From contig JAGPYM010000027.1 in NCBI GenBank assembly GCA_020736575.1, positions 1-64,000 on the forward strand: a DNA stretch of 64,000 nt, read 5' to 3'. Made by a program: the position numbers and the translations under genes. Source of the DNA: Thelonectria olida. Lineage: Eukaryota; Ascomycota; Sordariomycetes; Hypocreales; Nectriaceae. How positions within the stretch are numbered: position 1 is the first letter of the stretch; each line of letters starts with the position of its first letter. Positions 11,587-22,896 of this stretch are shown piece after piece. The notes below the pieces were generated by a model that was not told the origin of the DNA, ran no database searches, and was given only the letters and a program-made list of their open reading frames with translations.

Positions 11587-12539
11587 CTAGACTAGCTCCT
11601 CGGAGAAATATATGAAGGTCAAAAGAAGCAGAAGAGAAGCCCTCCAGCCTCTGTTAGGGCGCATGAATGCACCTCCATTAGTGGTGGTCGAGATAGCAGT
11701 AGAGTCCAGCCCGAAAGTCAATGTACTAGCCATATCTTCAGCTGTAGAAGCGCCAGGCGTCTCTGGTATCGTGGCCTCATCCTGTTCACCAATTAGCGTT
11801 ATACCCTTGAAATCAGCCTCTCCATACCTTACCTCTGAGGTGTGTAGAACGTCAGTAGCAGCTTCACAGTTGCGGAACTCCCATATATTAGATGTAATAA
11901 CAGTCTCTCCAATACAAGATTTCCGTCCGTCGATATCGCAAACCGAGGCAAGAGAAACGAGCGACGCTTGACAGCGGCAGCTGGTGATTTCCGCTGGCCG
12001 GTCGTAAGAGGAAGAGCAGGAGGTGATTGATGCGCTCAGTTGGCCACAGCTCTCAGCAATAGTTTGGCATGTGTCTACATCCAGCGTCCTTGTTGCCTCG
12101 GAGGCAGCGGGAGTTGTGATGTCGTCAGAGAGATAGGGGCCACATGCATCTTGCCAAATGTCGATCAAGTCGTCGACGGAACTATCGTATGAATTGCCCA
12201 GGATGCATTGCCTGAATTCACCCTTGCACCTAGATTGATTGTTCACATCCAACGCCATTCAATAGTGACGATAGATTGTGCTTACCCCACGTAGGCATCC
12301 AGAAGCTCCTGGGTGCAGAAGCATTTAATGGTCTCCTCTTTTGAAAGATCACTGCACTTGAGAGCGACCGAATCGGCTTTTTCGCAGTTGGGAAATTCTG
12401 TGATATCTCCCACGCAGGGGGTGGGCGGAACGATGCTCCATGGCACCCACTGAAAGTGCTCAAAAGAGCGGCGAGGGCAGGGATAGGTCGAACAGAAGGG
12501 AGCATCTTGATGAAAGCACGCAGGGCTGAATCGTGACAT
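11587..12539 (-). CDS. Cysteine-rich protein with GPI-anchor-type C-terminus
   Basis: Two exons on the minus strand, 12539-12286 and 12229-11587, are joined by a 56-nt GTAAGC...CTAG intron that keeps the cysteine-rich frame open. The product has regularly spaced cysteines (CVGDITEFPNCEKA, KCFCTQ, CKGEFRQC, then DTCQTIAESCG and CRCQ) and a Ser/Thr-rich tail. It ends in a hydrophobic stretch (ASLLLLLTFIYF), typical of GPI-anchored fungal wall proteins. The frame that holds the cysteines has no good signal peptide: its first ATG gives MSRFSPACFHQ. A convincing signal peptide (MLPSVRPIPALAALLSTF) starts at 12505 in the neighbouring frame, and a C-rich run near 12415-12430 separates the two. The gene may therefore carry a one-base indel. 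Confidence 0.5.
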
Positions 12540-13114
12540 TTCCTCGAGCTTAGAAACCTTGGATCTTATATGTGAATACGGCGGGTACTTCCGATAGACA
12601 CCAGAGAGAGGCTTGGGACCACGTCATGGCGTTGGTTTTGTCCGTTGCAAAGCGCAGTTCAAGCTCGCGGCAACTCGAGGTCGAACCCGTTCCAGTCCAG
12701 CGTGGCTTGAGCAGCTTGCAAACCATCAACAGTTGAGGCTCATAATGACATAAGTGGAGTGACGGGCCAATCCATGTCCAGTGTGGCTTCATAAGTGTCC
12801 CAACCAATTGTACTCAGCTGAGGAGACAGGTCACGCGGACGAGACAATTGGGGGTCCTAAGACAAAGTCCGCCTTGCGAGATGAGACTGGAGGCAGCCGG
12901 CTAGAAAGATGCCGGCAAGTTCCATTTCATTCCCTATTGTTGGCGTTCGGCAAGCTGACATGCCTTGAGGCTCTGGCCGGGACTCTTACAAATATGTCGT
13001 CGCTCCGTAGATGTTCTCAACCAAAATGTCAAGCTTCTAATGCGCCAAACTAACAAATTGTGACCCTATTCATCAATTGCTTGTAGCTGGTTGATCATAT
13101 CTAGCCAACGTTAA
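12540..13114. other. Intergenic, no gene seen
   Basis: Ordinary GC content. Open frames here are short and have no recognisable motifs. It probably contains the promoter of the minus-strand cysteine-rich gene. Confidence 0.5.
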
Positions 13115-13638
13115 GAATCTTCCTCCCAACCTTACGGGTGGCTATCCGGCTGTTTATATTGGCCCTCACTCTTGACCTTCTCCATCCTCGATATCGCCCT
13201 CGTTACAACCATCCTTTCTCTGACCATAGTATCTTCGAGGAACGATGGATTTGTCACGGTCGCGTCCCGCAACATCACCTCAGCTAGGTCGACTAGTCAG
13301 TCTGGAGGTGACTCTGATAGTTTCGACAGTTTCTGGGACCTAGGAGTCCTCTGGATATCCCTGCCGAATTTTGTGTTTTTACTCTTCGGCGCATATTGGG
13401 CCTGGATAGCTGGCACCATCGTAGAGCGTCAACCATACGTCGAGCTACGCAAGGAAGGCGGCGCTGATGTAAGATTGTCAATTATACTAGACTATCGCGT
13501 CGTCGCTAGCATCTGGCGCTGGTGGGGAGCATTTCGAAAGTCGCATTACACGGTTGGAGCAACGACTCTACTCTCTGTGCTTCTCACATAAGCTGTTGCG
13601 CCCTTCGCGGCGCGTCTGTTCGTGCCACAGGTCGTGAT
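13115..13638 (+). pseudogene. DUF3433-type membrane protein fragment
   Basis: The frame is open from 13115 without an ATG and reads as an internal piece of a fungal DUF3433 protein. It has hydrophobic segments (SILDIALVTTILSLTIVS, WISLPNFVFLLFGAYWAWI) and the family hallmark QPYVELRKEGGA followed by LDYRVV. A TAA at 13589-13591 interrupts it. The same frame then continues AVAPFAARLFVP, as the family would, until the AT-rich block begins. The stop is what RIP would make from a CAA codon preceded by A (CpA to TpA). The start and most of the protein are missing, so this is a relic. Confidence 0.7.
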
Positions 13639-14400
13639 TCTTATAATATTATAGTTTATTTTAAAGTTTCTTACTATTAATTTTAAAGCTCTTTTAAAAA
13701 CTATTAATAAAGGGTCTAGTTTAATTAAAAGGCTAAAAGCTAGGTTACTATTAAGAATTATTTATTTATAAATTTATAATTAGTATATTATATAAGCTTA
13801 TAGAGTCTGCCAGGCTTTATAATATATAAGTATAATATTATTAGAGTTTATATATAACTATTAATACTTTTTTAAGCCTTTTAAAAAGGGCTCTATTAGT
13901 ATATATTATAATATTATTAAGTAATTAAATTATAATTATATAATTAAAAGTTAGTCTAACTGCCTATTAAAACTTTCATATTTACTTAATTAATTTATAA
14001 GTATTAGGTTTATAATAGGCCCCCTTATTATATTAATATACTAATAGCTTATATTAAAAAAAGTTTTTTAAAAAAAAGGTAAAATATAAAAAATAGTATT
14101 TAAAAAAAAGCATTTTTATATACTAAATAGTATAAATAACTTAGTATTAATATATAATAACTAAAAGTAATAGAAAAAGGTAGAAAAGTTATAAGTATAA
14201 ATAGTAAAAATAATAAAAATAGTATTTAAAAAAGAATATTTTAATATACTAATTAATATAACTAACCTAATATTAATATATAAAAACTAAAAGTAATAAA
14301 AGAAAGTAAAAAAGCTATAAATATAAGTAATAAAAATAAGAAAAATAATAATAATAATAATAATATATATTTAATATTAAAAAAGCGTAAGGCATTCTAG
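13636..14400 (+). repeat. Direct repeat copy 1, heavily RIP-mutated, with TPR ghosts
   Basis: This stretch aligns colinearly with 14722-15300 at a constant offset of about 1.10 kb (1085-1101). The differences are almost all C to T and G to A. For example, TCTGCCAGGCTTTATAATA here matches TCTGCCAGGCTCTATAGTA in the other copy. From about 14080 the RIP-altered sequence follows the TPR coding sequence of copy 2, and a second unit follows exactly 126 bp (42 codons) later (anchors at 14125 and 14251). The two units are thus ghosts of 42-residue TPR repeats. Confidence 0.7.
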
Positions 14401-14721
14401 CTTTAAAAAGTATATAGTATATAAGAGATTATTTAGCTATTTTAGTTATTAGTATATATAAAACAGTTATACTTTTAAAAAGGCTAGTTTAATAACAGCT
14501 TATATTCCTCTATTCTAATTATACTTAGTCTATTAAATGCTTTTAAATACTAGATATCTTATATATTAAGCCTTTTTACTAGAAAACCCGGCTAGCTAGA
14601 GGGAAAAACTAGTAAGTATAAATAGTAAAATGTCTTACACTTTTCCCTCCTCTATTTAAGGGATCCATACTCCCTAGCCTGTGTTTATATCTAGAGGCCC
14701 CCTTTTTAATCCCAGGTCCCT

Positions 14722-15181
14722 AATCTTATAGTATTACAGTTCGCCTTAAGGTTTCCTATTGTTAACTTTAGAGCACTCTTAGGACTCTCAATTAAGAGGT
14801 TCTAGCTTGGCGCAGGCTAAGAGCTAGGTCACTATTAAAGATTATTTATTTAAAAGATCGTTCGTTTGTAGGTTCGCGGTCGGCGCATCGTACGAGCTCG
14901 TAGGGTCTGCCAGGCTCTATAGTAGTACAGGTATAGCTTGTTAAGGTTCGCATACGGCTGCCAACGCCTTCCCAAGCCTTCTAAAGAGGACTCTATTAGT
15001 GTGTATTACGATATTATTAGGTGGTTAAGGTTATAATTATACGGCCAAAGGTCGTCTGACCGCCTGTTAGAGCCTCGGTATTTGCTTAACTGATTTATAA
15101 GTGCTAGGTTTATAACAGGCCCCCCTATTATACTAGCGTACTAACAGCTCATGCTAGGGGAAAGTTTTTCGAGAGGAAGGT
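14722..15181 (+). repeat. Direct repeat copy 2, mildly mutated non-coding part
   Basis: This is the less damaged partner of 13636-14080. It keeps CpG and CpA sites that are TpA in copy 1. No coding frame is visible in this ~450-bp part. It joins TPR coding sequence at 15182 exactly as in copy 1, so the junction predates the duplication. It could be a small element that had inserted into a TPR gene. Confidence 0.6.
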
Positions 15182-15411
15182 GAGACGAGAAAGACGGCGC
15201 AAGGAGAGGAGCATCCTGATACGCTGGCCAGCATGGCCAACCTAGCTGCAACCTGGAAAGACCAAGGCCGCACTGGAGATGCTTTAGCTCTATTGCGAAA
15301 CTGCGTTGTCCTAAGAAAGCGAGTGCTTGGTGTTGACCATCAGACGCGGCGTCCTCGGCGGCATATCTAGCTGAGTGGGAGTGTGAGCGCCTTGCTATAG
15401 GAGAGGAATAA
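15182..15411 (+). pseudogene. C-terminal TPR fragment of an NLR-type protein
   Basis: The frame reads ETRKTAQGEEHPDTLASMAN and continues through one complete kinesin-light-chain-type TPR unit (ALALLRNCVVLRKRVLG). It then shifts frame at GACCATCAGACG, where the family normally has DHPDT; one C appears lost. In the shifted frame it ends DAASSAAYLAEWE...GEE with a TAA at 15409. Such arrays form the sensor end of fungal NB-ARC/TPR proteins. No upstream NB-ARC part is present. Confidence 0.7.
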
Positions 15412-16202
15412 TTTTGAATTATCAATATGAATGTACGCTTAAAACAGGCTGTGGGATTAAGATGCTAGTAACCTTAAACTAAGACCAAGTCTGCTTTGTT
15501 GTCTGTTGGATTGTGGTATCGGGTGCAAGCCATGGAATGTCAACCACTGGATGGAAAATCGTGAAAGAGCTTTCACTTGTCAATGAAGTTCAGACCGAGT
15601 CGCAAAGAGAAAAACTAGCATTTATCTTCATAGAGTCTTGATGTCCTAGCGGGCCAGCCTAATGTCCGACCTCAAACCTTTTTTTTTAATTAGTCGAATA
15701 CCGGACTTGGATCGTGCCTGCGAATGGAAGGTAGTGGCATCTGGTGTTGAGCCTGCGCGCTAGGCGGCATATGCTCAAGATCAGGCCCATTGCCAGGCAG
15801 AGCTCGTTAGGGAGGATACAGGGCGATGCGCCCCACCACCAGGACCAGGCTCTCAGTTCTCCAGGGGCTGATTGGCCATTCACACCTTGAGGACTTGTAC
15901 CACGTCCTCAGCGTGGGCCGCGGCGGCAACAGCCCGTGCGACTTCTGAATTGTGAGCCATAGCCTCGTCCAAACTTGGAAGATTCGCGGTCTGGATGCAG
16001 AAGCTAATGAGAGGGGGGCTTGGAGGCTGGTATTTATCAAGCTCTGCCAATGCCGCGTTGCAACCATGATGGGCGGGGCTTACTTGCGGCAATGTGGCGC
16101 AATGTGGAAATTCCAAATTCAAGCCATGTTCACACCGCAAGCCACAACCCTCGTCACGATGCAGGGCGCCAAAGAATTGACCCTCCGATAATAATAATTG
16201 TA
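15412..16202. other. Intergenic, no recognisable gene
   Basis: Ordinary GC content. A 139-codon minus-strand frame (15880-16299) overlaps the MITE, has no recognisable motifs and is not called. Confidence 0.45.
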
Positions 16203-16495
16203 CGGATGTCGCTTTCAAAAGTCTTCGGCCAGGAAAAAGCAATAATAACGCCACATTTAGGGTAAATACAAGGGGGTACTTCAAGCTCATTTGATCCAAC
16301 TGAACGCCAACAGAATACAGCAGGCTCTAGTTAGTAATAAAAAGTAAGCTTCCCCTATCGCCCCTAAATTTATAGAAGCATTAGGTATAGGCCCTGCTAT
16401 AGTTAATCCGAGCGTGATGTATCGGCAAGTAGCTACAAGGGTTAAAGGATGTGGCGTTAATTAGCCTGGCCGAAGACTTTTGAAAGCTTCCTCCG
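16203..16495. mobile_element. MITE with ~31-bp terminal inverted repeats and TA target sites
   Basis: The left end reads CGGATGTC then GCTTTCAAAAGTCTTCGG (to 16233). The right end is its inverse complement with three mismatches (16465-16495), and a further inverted match TAACGCCACAT lies just inside. Each end abuts a TA dinucleotide (16201-16202 and 16496-16497), as expected for a Tc1/mariner-type insertion. At 293 bp it cannot code for a transposase, so it is a non-autonomous element. Confidence 0.7.
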
Positions 16496-16814
16496 TACGG
16501 AGGTGTTCTCAAATGTTTTGTCTCAACTTTAAGCCACGGTTTGAGGGCAGCCAATCAGAGCTAGGACATTTATGCGGGGGATATGGCTTTCTTTGAAGTG
16601 GAAAAAGGGGGTAACCATTGATGTGACCAGGAGGAAACATTCTGAAAATAAATGTTGAATTTGCGAAGTTTGGTGTTTCCATGGCTTCTTCTCTTCTCGT
16701 GCACTCACCCTAAAAACCATCATTTGTGCGCCCGAGGGGTCATCCACGTCGATAACAGAGCCTTACCAGTTGCTAGCTGTTAGAGTCGTCAGTAACAGAA
16801 CAGGTTCCAGCGCA

Positions 16815-19456
16815 ATGCTCTGCCGTCGTTGCCAACGGGTGCTGAGGCTCACCCCGACTTTTGAGCCTCGACGGCAAACATTCAGAACCACCCTGGAGAG
16901 AATTAAGACTGCAGTCGAGTCCGAGAGATGCTTCCTGTGTACGACCATCTACAAAGCCATTTCAGATCCCAAGTCTACATTTCGCGCCATCCAAGAGCAC
17001 TCAGATGTAGCCCTTCGTTTGGGATACGGTGCCCTGCCCTTCGTTCTCAGCTACTCTTCAGAAATTGGACTCCGCCGTTCAGGTCACTTGATGAGTAAAG
17101 CTATCCCCTACATCTTTAATTGAAAACGAGCGCGGGTCATGCTGATGTCTGCAGTGTACGACACCATCCTTCTGATTCGATGGCGGCCCTTGTGGGAAGC
17201 GAAGAATATGTACGCTGAAGATTCTGAATTGAGACTGAACTTTTCTCCCATGTCAAAGGGCCAGTCAGAGGATTGCTCGATCGGCATGTCAGCGATCAGA
17301 AGCATTGAAGGGAGCACAGAGGTCGCATGGACGATGGGGAGGCGGGCTCGAAATCGTGTCTGTCCGCATTGCACAGAGGAGAACCCACCCGAGAACGAGT
17401 ATAACATCCAAGACCGCGGCCCACGAGAGGATGCTGAGGTGGTGGAATACGCTAAGGCCCTGCTCGGCGGTCGTGGTCAAACTTTGGAACATGATGGATT
17501 CAAGTTTGATCTCCAGATCGATGATGAGGTCGCGAGTGACAATACCGGCTCCCCACAGAGCTGGAACCAAATCTCGCAGTGGATTCAAAATTGCCAGGCC
17601 AACCATTCCAGGTGCCCGAAGCAATGGGCCGGTGGCGACCACGGTACCCGCTGGTATCCAACGAGACTACTAGACTTAGAAAGTCTCGATACCCTTCGCG
17701 GACCGACGCGCCTCATCGAGACTACTCGAGAACACCCGCAAGGATGCTACATGACCCTCAGCCATTGCTGGGGAACACAGCCTATAATCAGACTGACTTC
17801 GGAAAATTTCGACGCCTTCTGCCAACGAATTGCGTTCGAAGACCTGCCGAAGACGTTCCAGGACGCCGTTGTTATAACTCGAAAACTAGGAATCCGCTAT
17901 CTGTGGATCGATTCCCTCTGCATCATCCAGGCCGGCCCGGAGTCGAAGGACGACTGGCTACGAGAGTCTTCTGTTATGGATCAGGTGTATCGCAATTCAT
18001 TCCTCAACGTCGGGGCGACAGGTGCGGTCGACGGGAGAGACGGCTGCTTCCGGGACCGCGACTACATGGAGGTCTTCCGTCCGGCCATCCTGAAGCCGGA
18101 GTGCATGACCCACTGCGCGGAATTCCGCCCCAAGTATAGACTGGTCGAACAGTCCTTCCTAGACGACTGGATTCTCAACGAGCCGCTGCTGCAGAGAGGT
18201 TGGGTGTACCAGGAGCGATTTCTCGCACCGAGAATGCTGCATTTTGGATCGCGGCAGATGTTCTGGGAGTGCAGGGAGACGAAAGCCTGCGAATCGTTCC
18301 CGGACTACCTCCTCCCACCCATCGAGTTGGCCTCTGTGAGCTACCTTACGGATGACCAGCCGGAGAAAGCGGTCGAGGAAATGATGACGGGCGTTATGGG
18401 GCAATATCGTTGGTACCAGATTGTGAAAGAATACAGCTCCAAGGTCCTGACCAGACCAGAAGACAAACTCGTGGCAATTTCGGGCGTGGCGCGTCAGTAC
18501 CAAGTGCTGAAGCTCCAACCAGACGACAAATACTGGGCGGGAATCTGGAAGTCCGACCTGCCAAAGGGGCTCTGTTGGAATGTTGAGGGGGGGGCCGGCA
18601 GTCGGCCGGAGAACTGGCGGGCACCAACATGGTAAGTTGATCTGCAGATTGCTACTCCTGTGATCCGGCGCTGAGCAACCCGCACAGGGCCTGGCCATCG
18701 GTTGATGGAACTATTAACCCCCCAGTCAAGTGGTATTATGAGGGGCACGAAAAGGACCGCCTGTTGGCAATTATGGGGGATGGACCAGAGATCCAATACG
18801 TGACCGAGTCGAATCCGTTCGGTGCAATGACGGCCGCTTCTTGGAAAGTGCAAACACGTCTGATCCCGCTGGAAGTCGTGAAGAAGGAGGATAAAGATGA
18901 ATGGTCATTGAGCTATATAGGAACGAAATTCCTGCGCAGTGCTTGGTATCCTGACGAGCCCACGACCGAATCCGTGGTTTCTGTCTTATGCCTATGTCTT
19001 GCTTCGGGGAAAGATGGCATGATAGGATTGACGGTCGTGCGCGTTGATGGGATGCGGGACAGATATGTTCGCACTGGTTTGTTCCAGCTGTGGGGTCCAG
19101 GGAACAACGACGACGAAGACCACGATGGTGCTGGGGGGGGAGGGGGAAACGACACAACAACTGGAAATGCTGGCGACGGACAAACAGAGAGGCATGGATC
19201 CTCTCGGACTAGTCTGCTAGGCGGCACCACGGGTTTTATGCGGATGATACGGACCTGGGGAGCCCATGCCTCTCGGTTCTTTTGTTATCCAGCTACAAGA
19301 AGAGAGGAGGATACAGCAACGTCAGGGGCAACCGAGGACGGCGAGGAACTGCAGGAGAGGCAAGAGAGAGAACAGGAATGGTTCGCCCCTGATGCTCCGT
19401 TCAAGGATCTTTGGTCGCTGGACCTACGCGAGGAAAGGGCGTTCTGGCTCGTATAG
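16815..19456 (+). CDS. HET-domain (heterokaryon incompatibility) protein
   Basis: Three exons (16815-17094, 17155-18631, 18688-19456; introns of 60 and 56 nt) encode 841 aa. The N-terminus has MLCRRCQRVL and a later CFLC, a possible small metal-binding region. The HET domain spans about 291-445: YMTLSHCWG, LPKTFQDAVVITRKLGIRYLWIDSLCI split over the expected positions, and then RNSFLNVGATGA and GCFRDRD. The region after it (RGWVYQERFLAPRMLHF) is also typical of the family. HET proteins trigger cell death when genetically different hyphae fuse. The C-terminal third has a Gly/Asp-rich low-complexity stretch near 19105-19160 and no further recognised domain. The start at 16815 was chosen because it begins the Cys-rich segment; the frame is open upstream to 16770 without another ATG. 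Confidence 0.88.
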
Positions 19457-20167
19457 TTCTTGCGATTCTCGGGATTAGTTGCCAGTTTATCAGCCTGCCT
19501 CCGCTTTGCCGGGCGCACCCCGAGTTTGCGCCGTCATGGGAAGCCGAAACTGGCTGGAGATAAGTCCATTGGGAGGAGGGCTATGTCAGCGTGCGGCAGT
19601 TCTCCTGTGAATGCCTTTATCGGCTCGGCTTATCGATTTACAATTGATGATCCATCTCCTGGACTTAAAAGTCACCTCTCCCACCTCTCTTTAGACATCT
19701 TCTCAGCATCAACTCGTACAATCATCTCTCTTTCGACCCCTCACTTACAACATTACAGTAAGTCAAGTCTCGATTGGCCAACCACCAACGGCACACACTT
19801 CTCTTGCTCAGATCCGACTAACCATTTAGACTAGAACATCCATCATTAAGATAACCTCATACATCATCCGCCAAGATGTCTGCTCCCATCGCCATGTCTG
19901 TCTACCCCAAGGCGCAGTCTGAGTTCAAGCTGCGATGACTGGTCCGATGATGGCGGTCATTGTTCGAAGAAATCCCTCCTGCCCTCCTCCTCTCGTCTCC
20001 CACCAGCGGCCACCGCGAGCAGAGCTGTGACTTTTGCATCCGTATTTCCGAGAGTTGCAAGGTGCAGGCAGATACGGGTATGTAAGGTCGTCTTGCGTCA
20101 GAGACGGTAACTTACCTAGGGATAGATAGCTGTCGTGGAGCATATTGGAGTTCTGAACATTGATCTA
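19457..20167. other. Intergenic with a truncated gene start at 19876-19938
   Basis: A CT-rich leader with an intron-like GTAAGT...TTTAG (about 19757-19830) precedes an ATG in good fungal context at 19876 (CCAAGATG). It encodes only MSAPIAMSVYPKAQSEFKLR before a TGA. This looks like the promoter and first codons of a gene whose body was lost or replaced. No other gene is visible before the MULE. Confidence 0.35.
20124..20167 (+). pseudogene. Left flank of the NACHT-WD40 exon split by the MULE
   Basis: In the frame that continues at 22960 after removal of the MULE and one target copy, the last codons before the element read VVEHIGVLNIDL. This suits the segment that precedes the C-terminal motif of fungal NACHT-WD40 proteins. 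Only about 40 nt are preserved, so the assignment depends on frame continuity. Confidence 0.4.
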
Positions 20168-20374
20168 GAGAGTGATTATCAAGCTGCCACTCTCGCGTAA
20201 TTTGCAACCCATTTTGTGGCTGGACCCACCTCATTGGGGCTGGACACCGGTATCGGCTTTTCACACCAAAAACCCTCACTTTCTGTCCAGCCCACGTTAC
20301 CAGCGTCCACACACAAATCGAACACATAAAAATACCCAATTCGAAGCCGTCGCCACAACGCCCTTGCCACCAAA

Positions 20375-22805
20375 ATGAAGCATTTGATCGGATGCGAATT
20401 TCTCAACCTTGCTGCTACGGAGACGGAATTACATTCTGCCGCTAAGGCTGCCGGCTTTAGCCTCGTCGTCTACACCAAGAAGCCCAACTCCACTAACCCT
20501 CGCAGAGCGGTATATCGCTGCTGTAAGGGCCGGAAGTATGCCTCGCAGTCAGCTGCCGGGGTACACGTGACCAAGAAGAGGAAGACTAGCACTCAGATGA
20601 CAGACTGTCCTTATAAAATTGCTGCTCGGCTGGTCACCCGGCCCGGCAGTGCAGTCTGGGTGGTGGAGGGTGTAAATGGCGACAAGGCTAGCGAACATAA
20701 CCACCCATTTTCAGCCCCAGCAGCATTTTCTCGATACCGGAAAGAGGCCATCATGAAGCTCAAAGACAGTATTATCAGCCGCTGGAATACGGGCACGCAA
20801 CCTATGCGTATTCTCTCAGAATTGCAGACCCACTCTGACCCCGATGTCCAAGCTACTACCCGGCACGACCTGCGTAACCTCCTCAATCGACATCGTCGTG
20901 AGCAACTTGCCGACCGCACACCACTTCAATGGCTGTATGATCAGCTGAGATTGGAGGACTTCATTTTCCACGATCTAAGGGATGAGAAAAACCACATTTT
21001 ATGTCTCTTCATCGCCCCAAAGTCCGGGATTTCTCTTCTTCAACAACATCCCGATGTCCTGTTATGTGACTCTACTTACAAGACCAACCGGTTTGGGATG
21101 CCGCTGTTCAACCTTTGCGGTACAACAGCTAATAAGAAGACGTTCCAAATTGCAACTGCATTCCTTAACGGCGAAGCTGAACCCCAATTCAGCTGGGCTA
21201 TAAGCCACTTCGTCACACTGCTAAAAACGGCAAAGATTGACCCCCCCCCGCATCATCATAACAGACCGGGAGCTAGCCCTGATGAAAGCCTTACAAGGGA
21301 ACCCCGAGTTAGACGCTGTGCCACACATTTTATGCCGGTGGCATGTCAACATGAACGTACTAGCCAAATGCAAGCAACACTTCCCTAAGGCAACACGTCA
21401 GGGCAACGCCACTATACGAAACCCTGTTTTTCAGGACTTCCTGGACCAGTGGAACCAGCTCATTAACAGCAGCACTGAAGCCGACTTTCAGAGGACCTTA
21501 GCCGAGTTCCAACGCCCTAGAAAATACCCGCAAAAAGCAGTGGATTACGCCATAAATACATGGATTATGCCATGGAAGGAGAAGCTCATCCGCTGCTATG
21601 TCGATAAACTCCGTCACTTTAGCCACTCGACAACCTCGATAATAGAGTCAATGCATGCTACTATGAAGAAGTTCCTCTGGTCTAGTCAGGGTGACTTATC
21701 TACAGCTTTCCGTGCCTTAGATACATTCTGGATCAGCCAGAAAGCCGCTCTCTCAACACAGCGTGCAATTAGCGGCCACAAGCAACTTACCACTACGCTT
21801 CACATAATGTATGCTGATGTAAAGCATCTCATAGCTGCTCAAGCTATCACTCTTATGGCCGAGGAACTAAAGACCCTACATAAAGACGAGTCTAAGAAGC
21901 CGGCAGGAGACTGTGGCTCCTGCCACATTACAACAGTCTTTGGACTTCCTTGCCGGCATAAGCTTTGGCAGCATCGTAAGGACCAAGAGCCGTTGAAGCC
22001 GGTTGACATTGACCGTTATTGGCATTGGCAGCGTGACTTGCAGGGCGCGGACACACGCACTCCTGAGCAGTTAGATAATCCCCTCGACCCTCACTTTAGG
22101 CGGGGAAAAGGGCGCCCTAAGGGTGCCCTAGGACTCGAGAAGAGTGCGGGCGTCAAGACCTCGCGGCGAGACCCTATCCTCGTTGAGAAGGTGGAAGGGT
22201 GGGAGAAGGCTGAAGCAACTATATCATGTGACCTTCCTGTTCAGGAAGATCAGTCTCGCACGCAGCCAATCAAATCCGCGGATTCCACACCAACTAACGA
22301 CTCCACGGCTGCTGCTGCTGCTGTGCAAGCTGCCGTTTTACGCGAGGCGTCGCAACTACGGTCAACACCACCACCTTCTACCGCCCCTGCTGCGATTAAC
22401 ACTTCAAAGGAGTCAAATACGTCATTGGGATTGCGTAGATTAGAAGCTGGGGATTCATATGAGCCTGGTACCGAGCCGCCCAGGTCATGTATGCGCATAT
22501 TCCAGCGCTTGGAAGATGTTGATGATGACGAGGCTGACGACACCGCTGCGAACGCTATGATCACAACACCAAGGGACCTATCGCCAGTTGAAGATAACGG
22601 GCTAGCCGCGGCCTTCAGCCAATTCTCGCTATGGTCAGATACGGATGCACCAGGTAAATCACTTCACCCTGACCTCGAAGAGCGTATATACCAGCTTGCA
22701 CAAGAGCTTGAGGCAGGGGGGCCTGACGAGGTCATAGATGATGACGTCAATGAGGAATTTGAATGCCCTGATAGCGGTCCCTCCATTGAGGTATTGGGCG
22801 GTTAG
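20375..22805 (+). CDS. MULE transposase, frameshifted at a C9 run
   Basis: The first frame (20375 to about 21240) has an N-terminal FAR1/WRKY-like DNA-binding region (YRCCKGRKYAS, MTDCPYKIAAR, SEHNHPF) and the first catalytic Asp block (DVLLCDSTYKTNRFGMPLF). The second frame (from about 21240 to 22805) carries IIITDRELALM (second Asp), the helix with TTSIIESMHATMKKFL (catalytic Glu), and a SWIM-type zinc finger (CGSCHITTVFGLPCRHKLW). A Thr/Pro/Ala-rich acidic tail follows. The two frames meet at nine consecutive C residues (21241-21249), where one extra C shifts the frame. If this is real, the copy is non-autonomous unless ribosomes slip there; it could also be an error in a homopolymer. Confidence 0.85.
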
Positions 22806-22896
22806 TTATTTCTAGAAGAACAGGTTGATGATGTGCACTCTCAAGCTCTCATAGTAAATTTGGTGTGAGCTGCGGAACCGGACTAAAGGTGGGGTT

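Noticed and set aside
15880..16299. 139-codon minus-strand frame
   Set aside because: It runs into the MITE inverted repeat, has no ATG context or motif and no supporting partner exon.
17579..18139. 186-codon + frame inside the HET gene
   Set aside because: Out-of-frame shadow of the HET exon, which has clear domain motifs.
19460..19834. 124-codon + frame after the HET gene
   Set aside because: Lacks motifs and overlaps what looks like a CT-rich promoter and leader.
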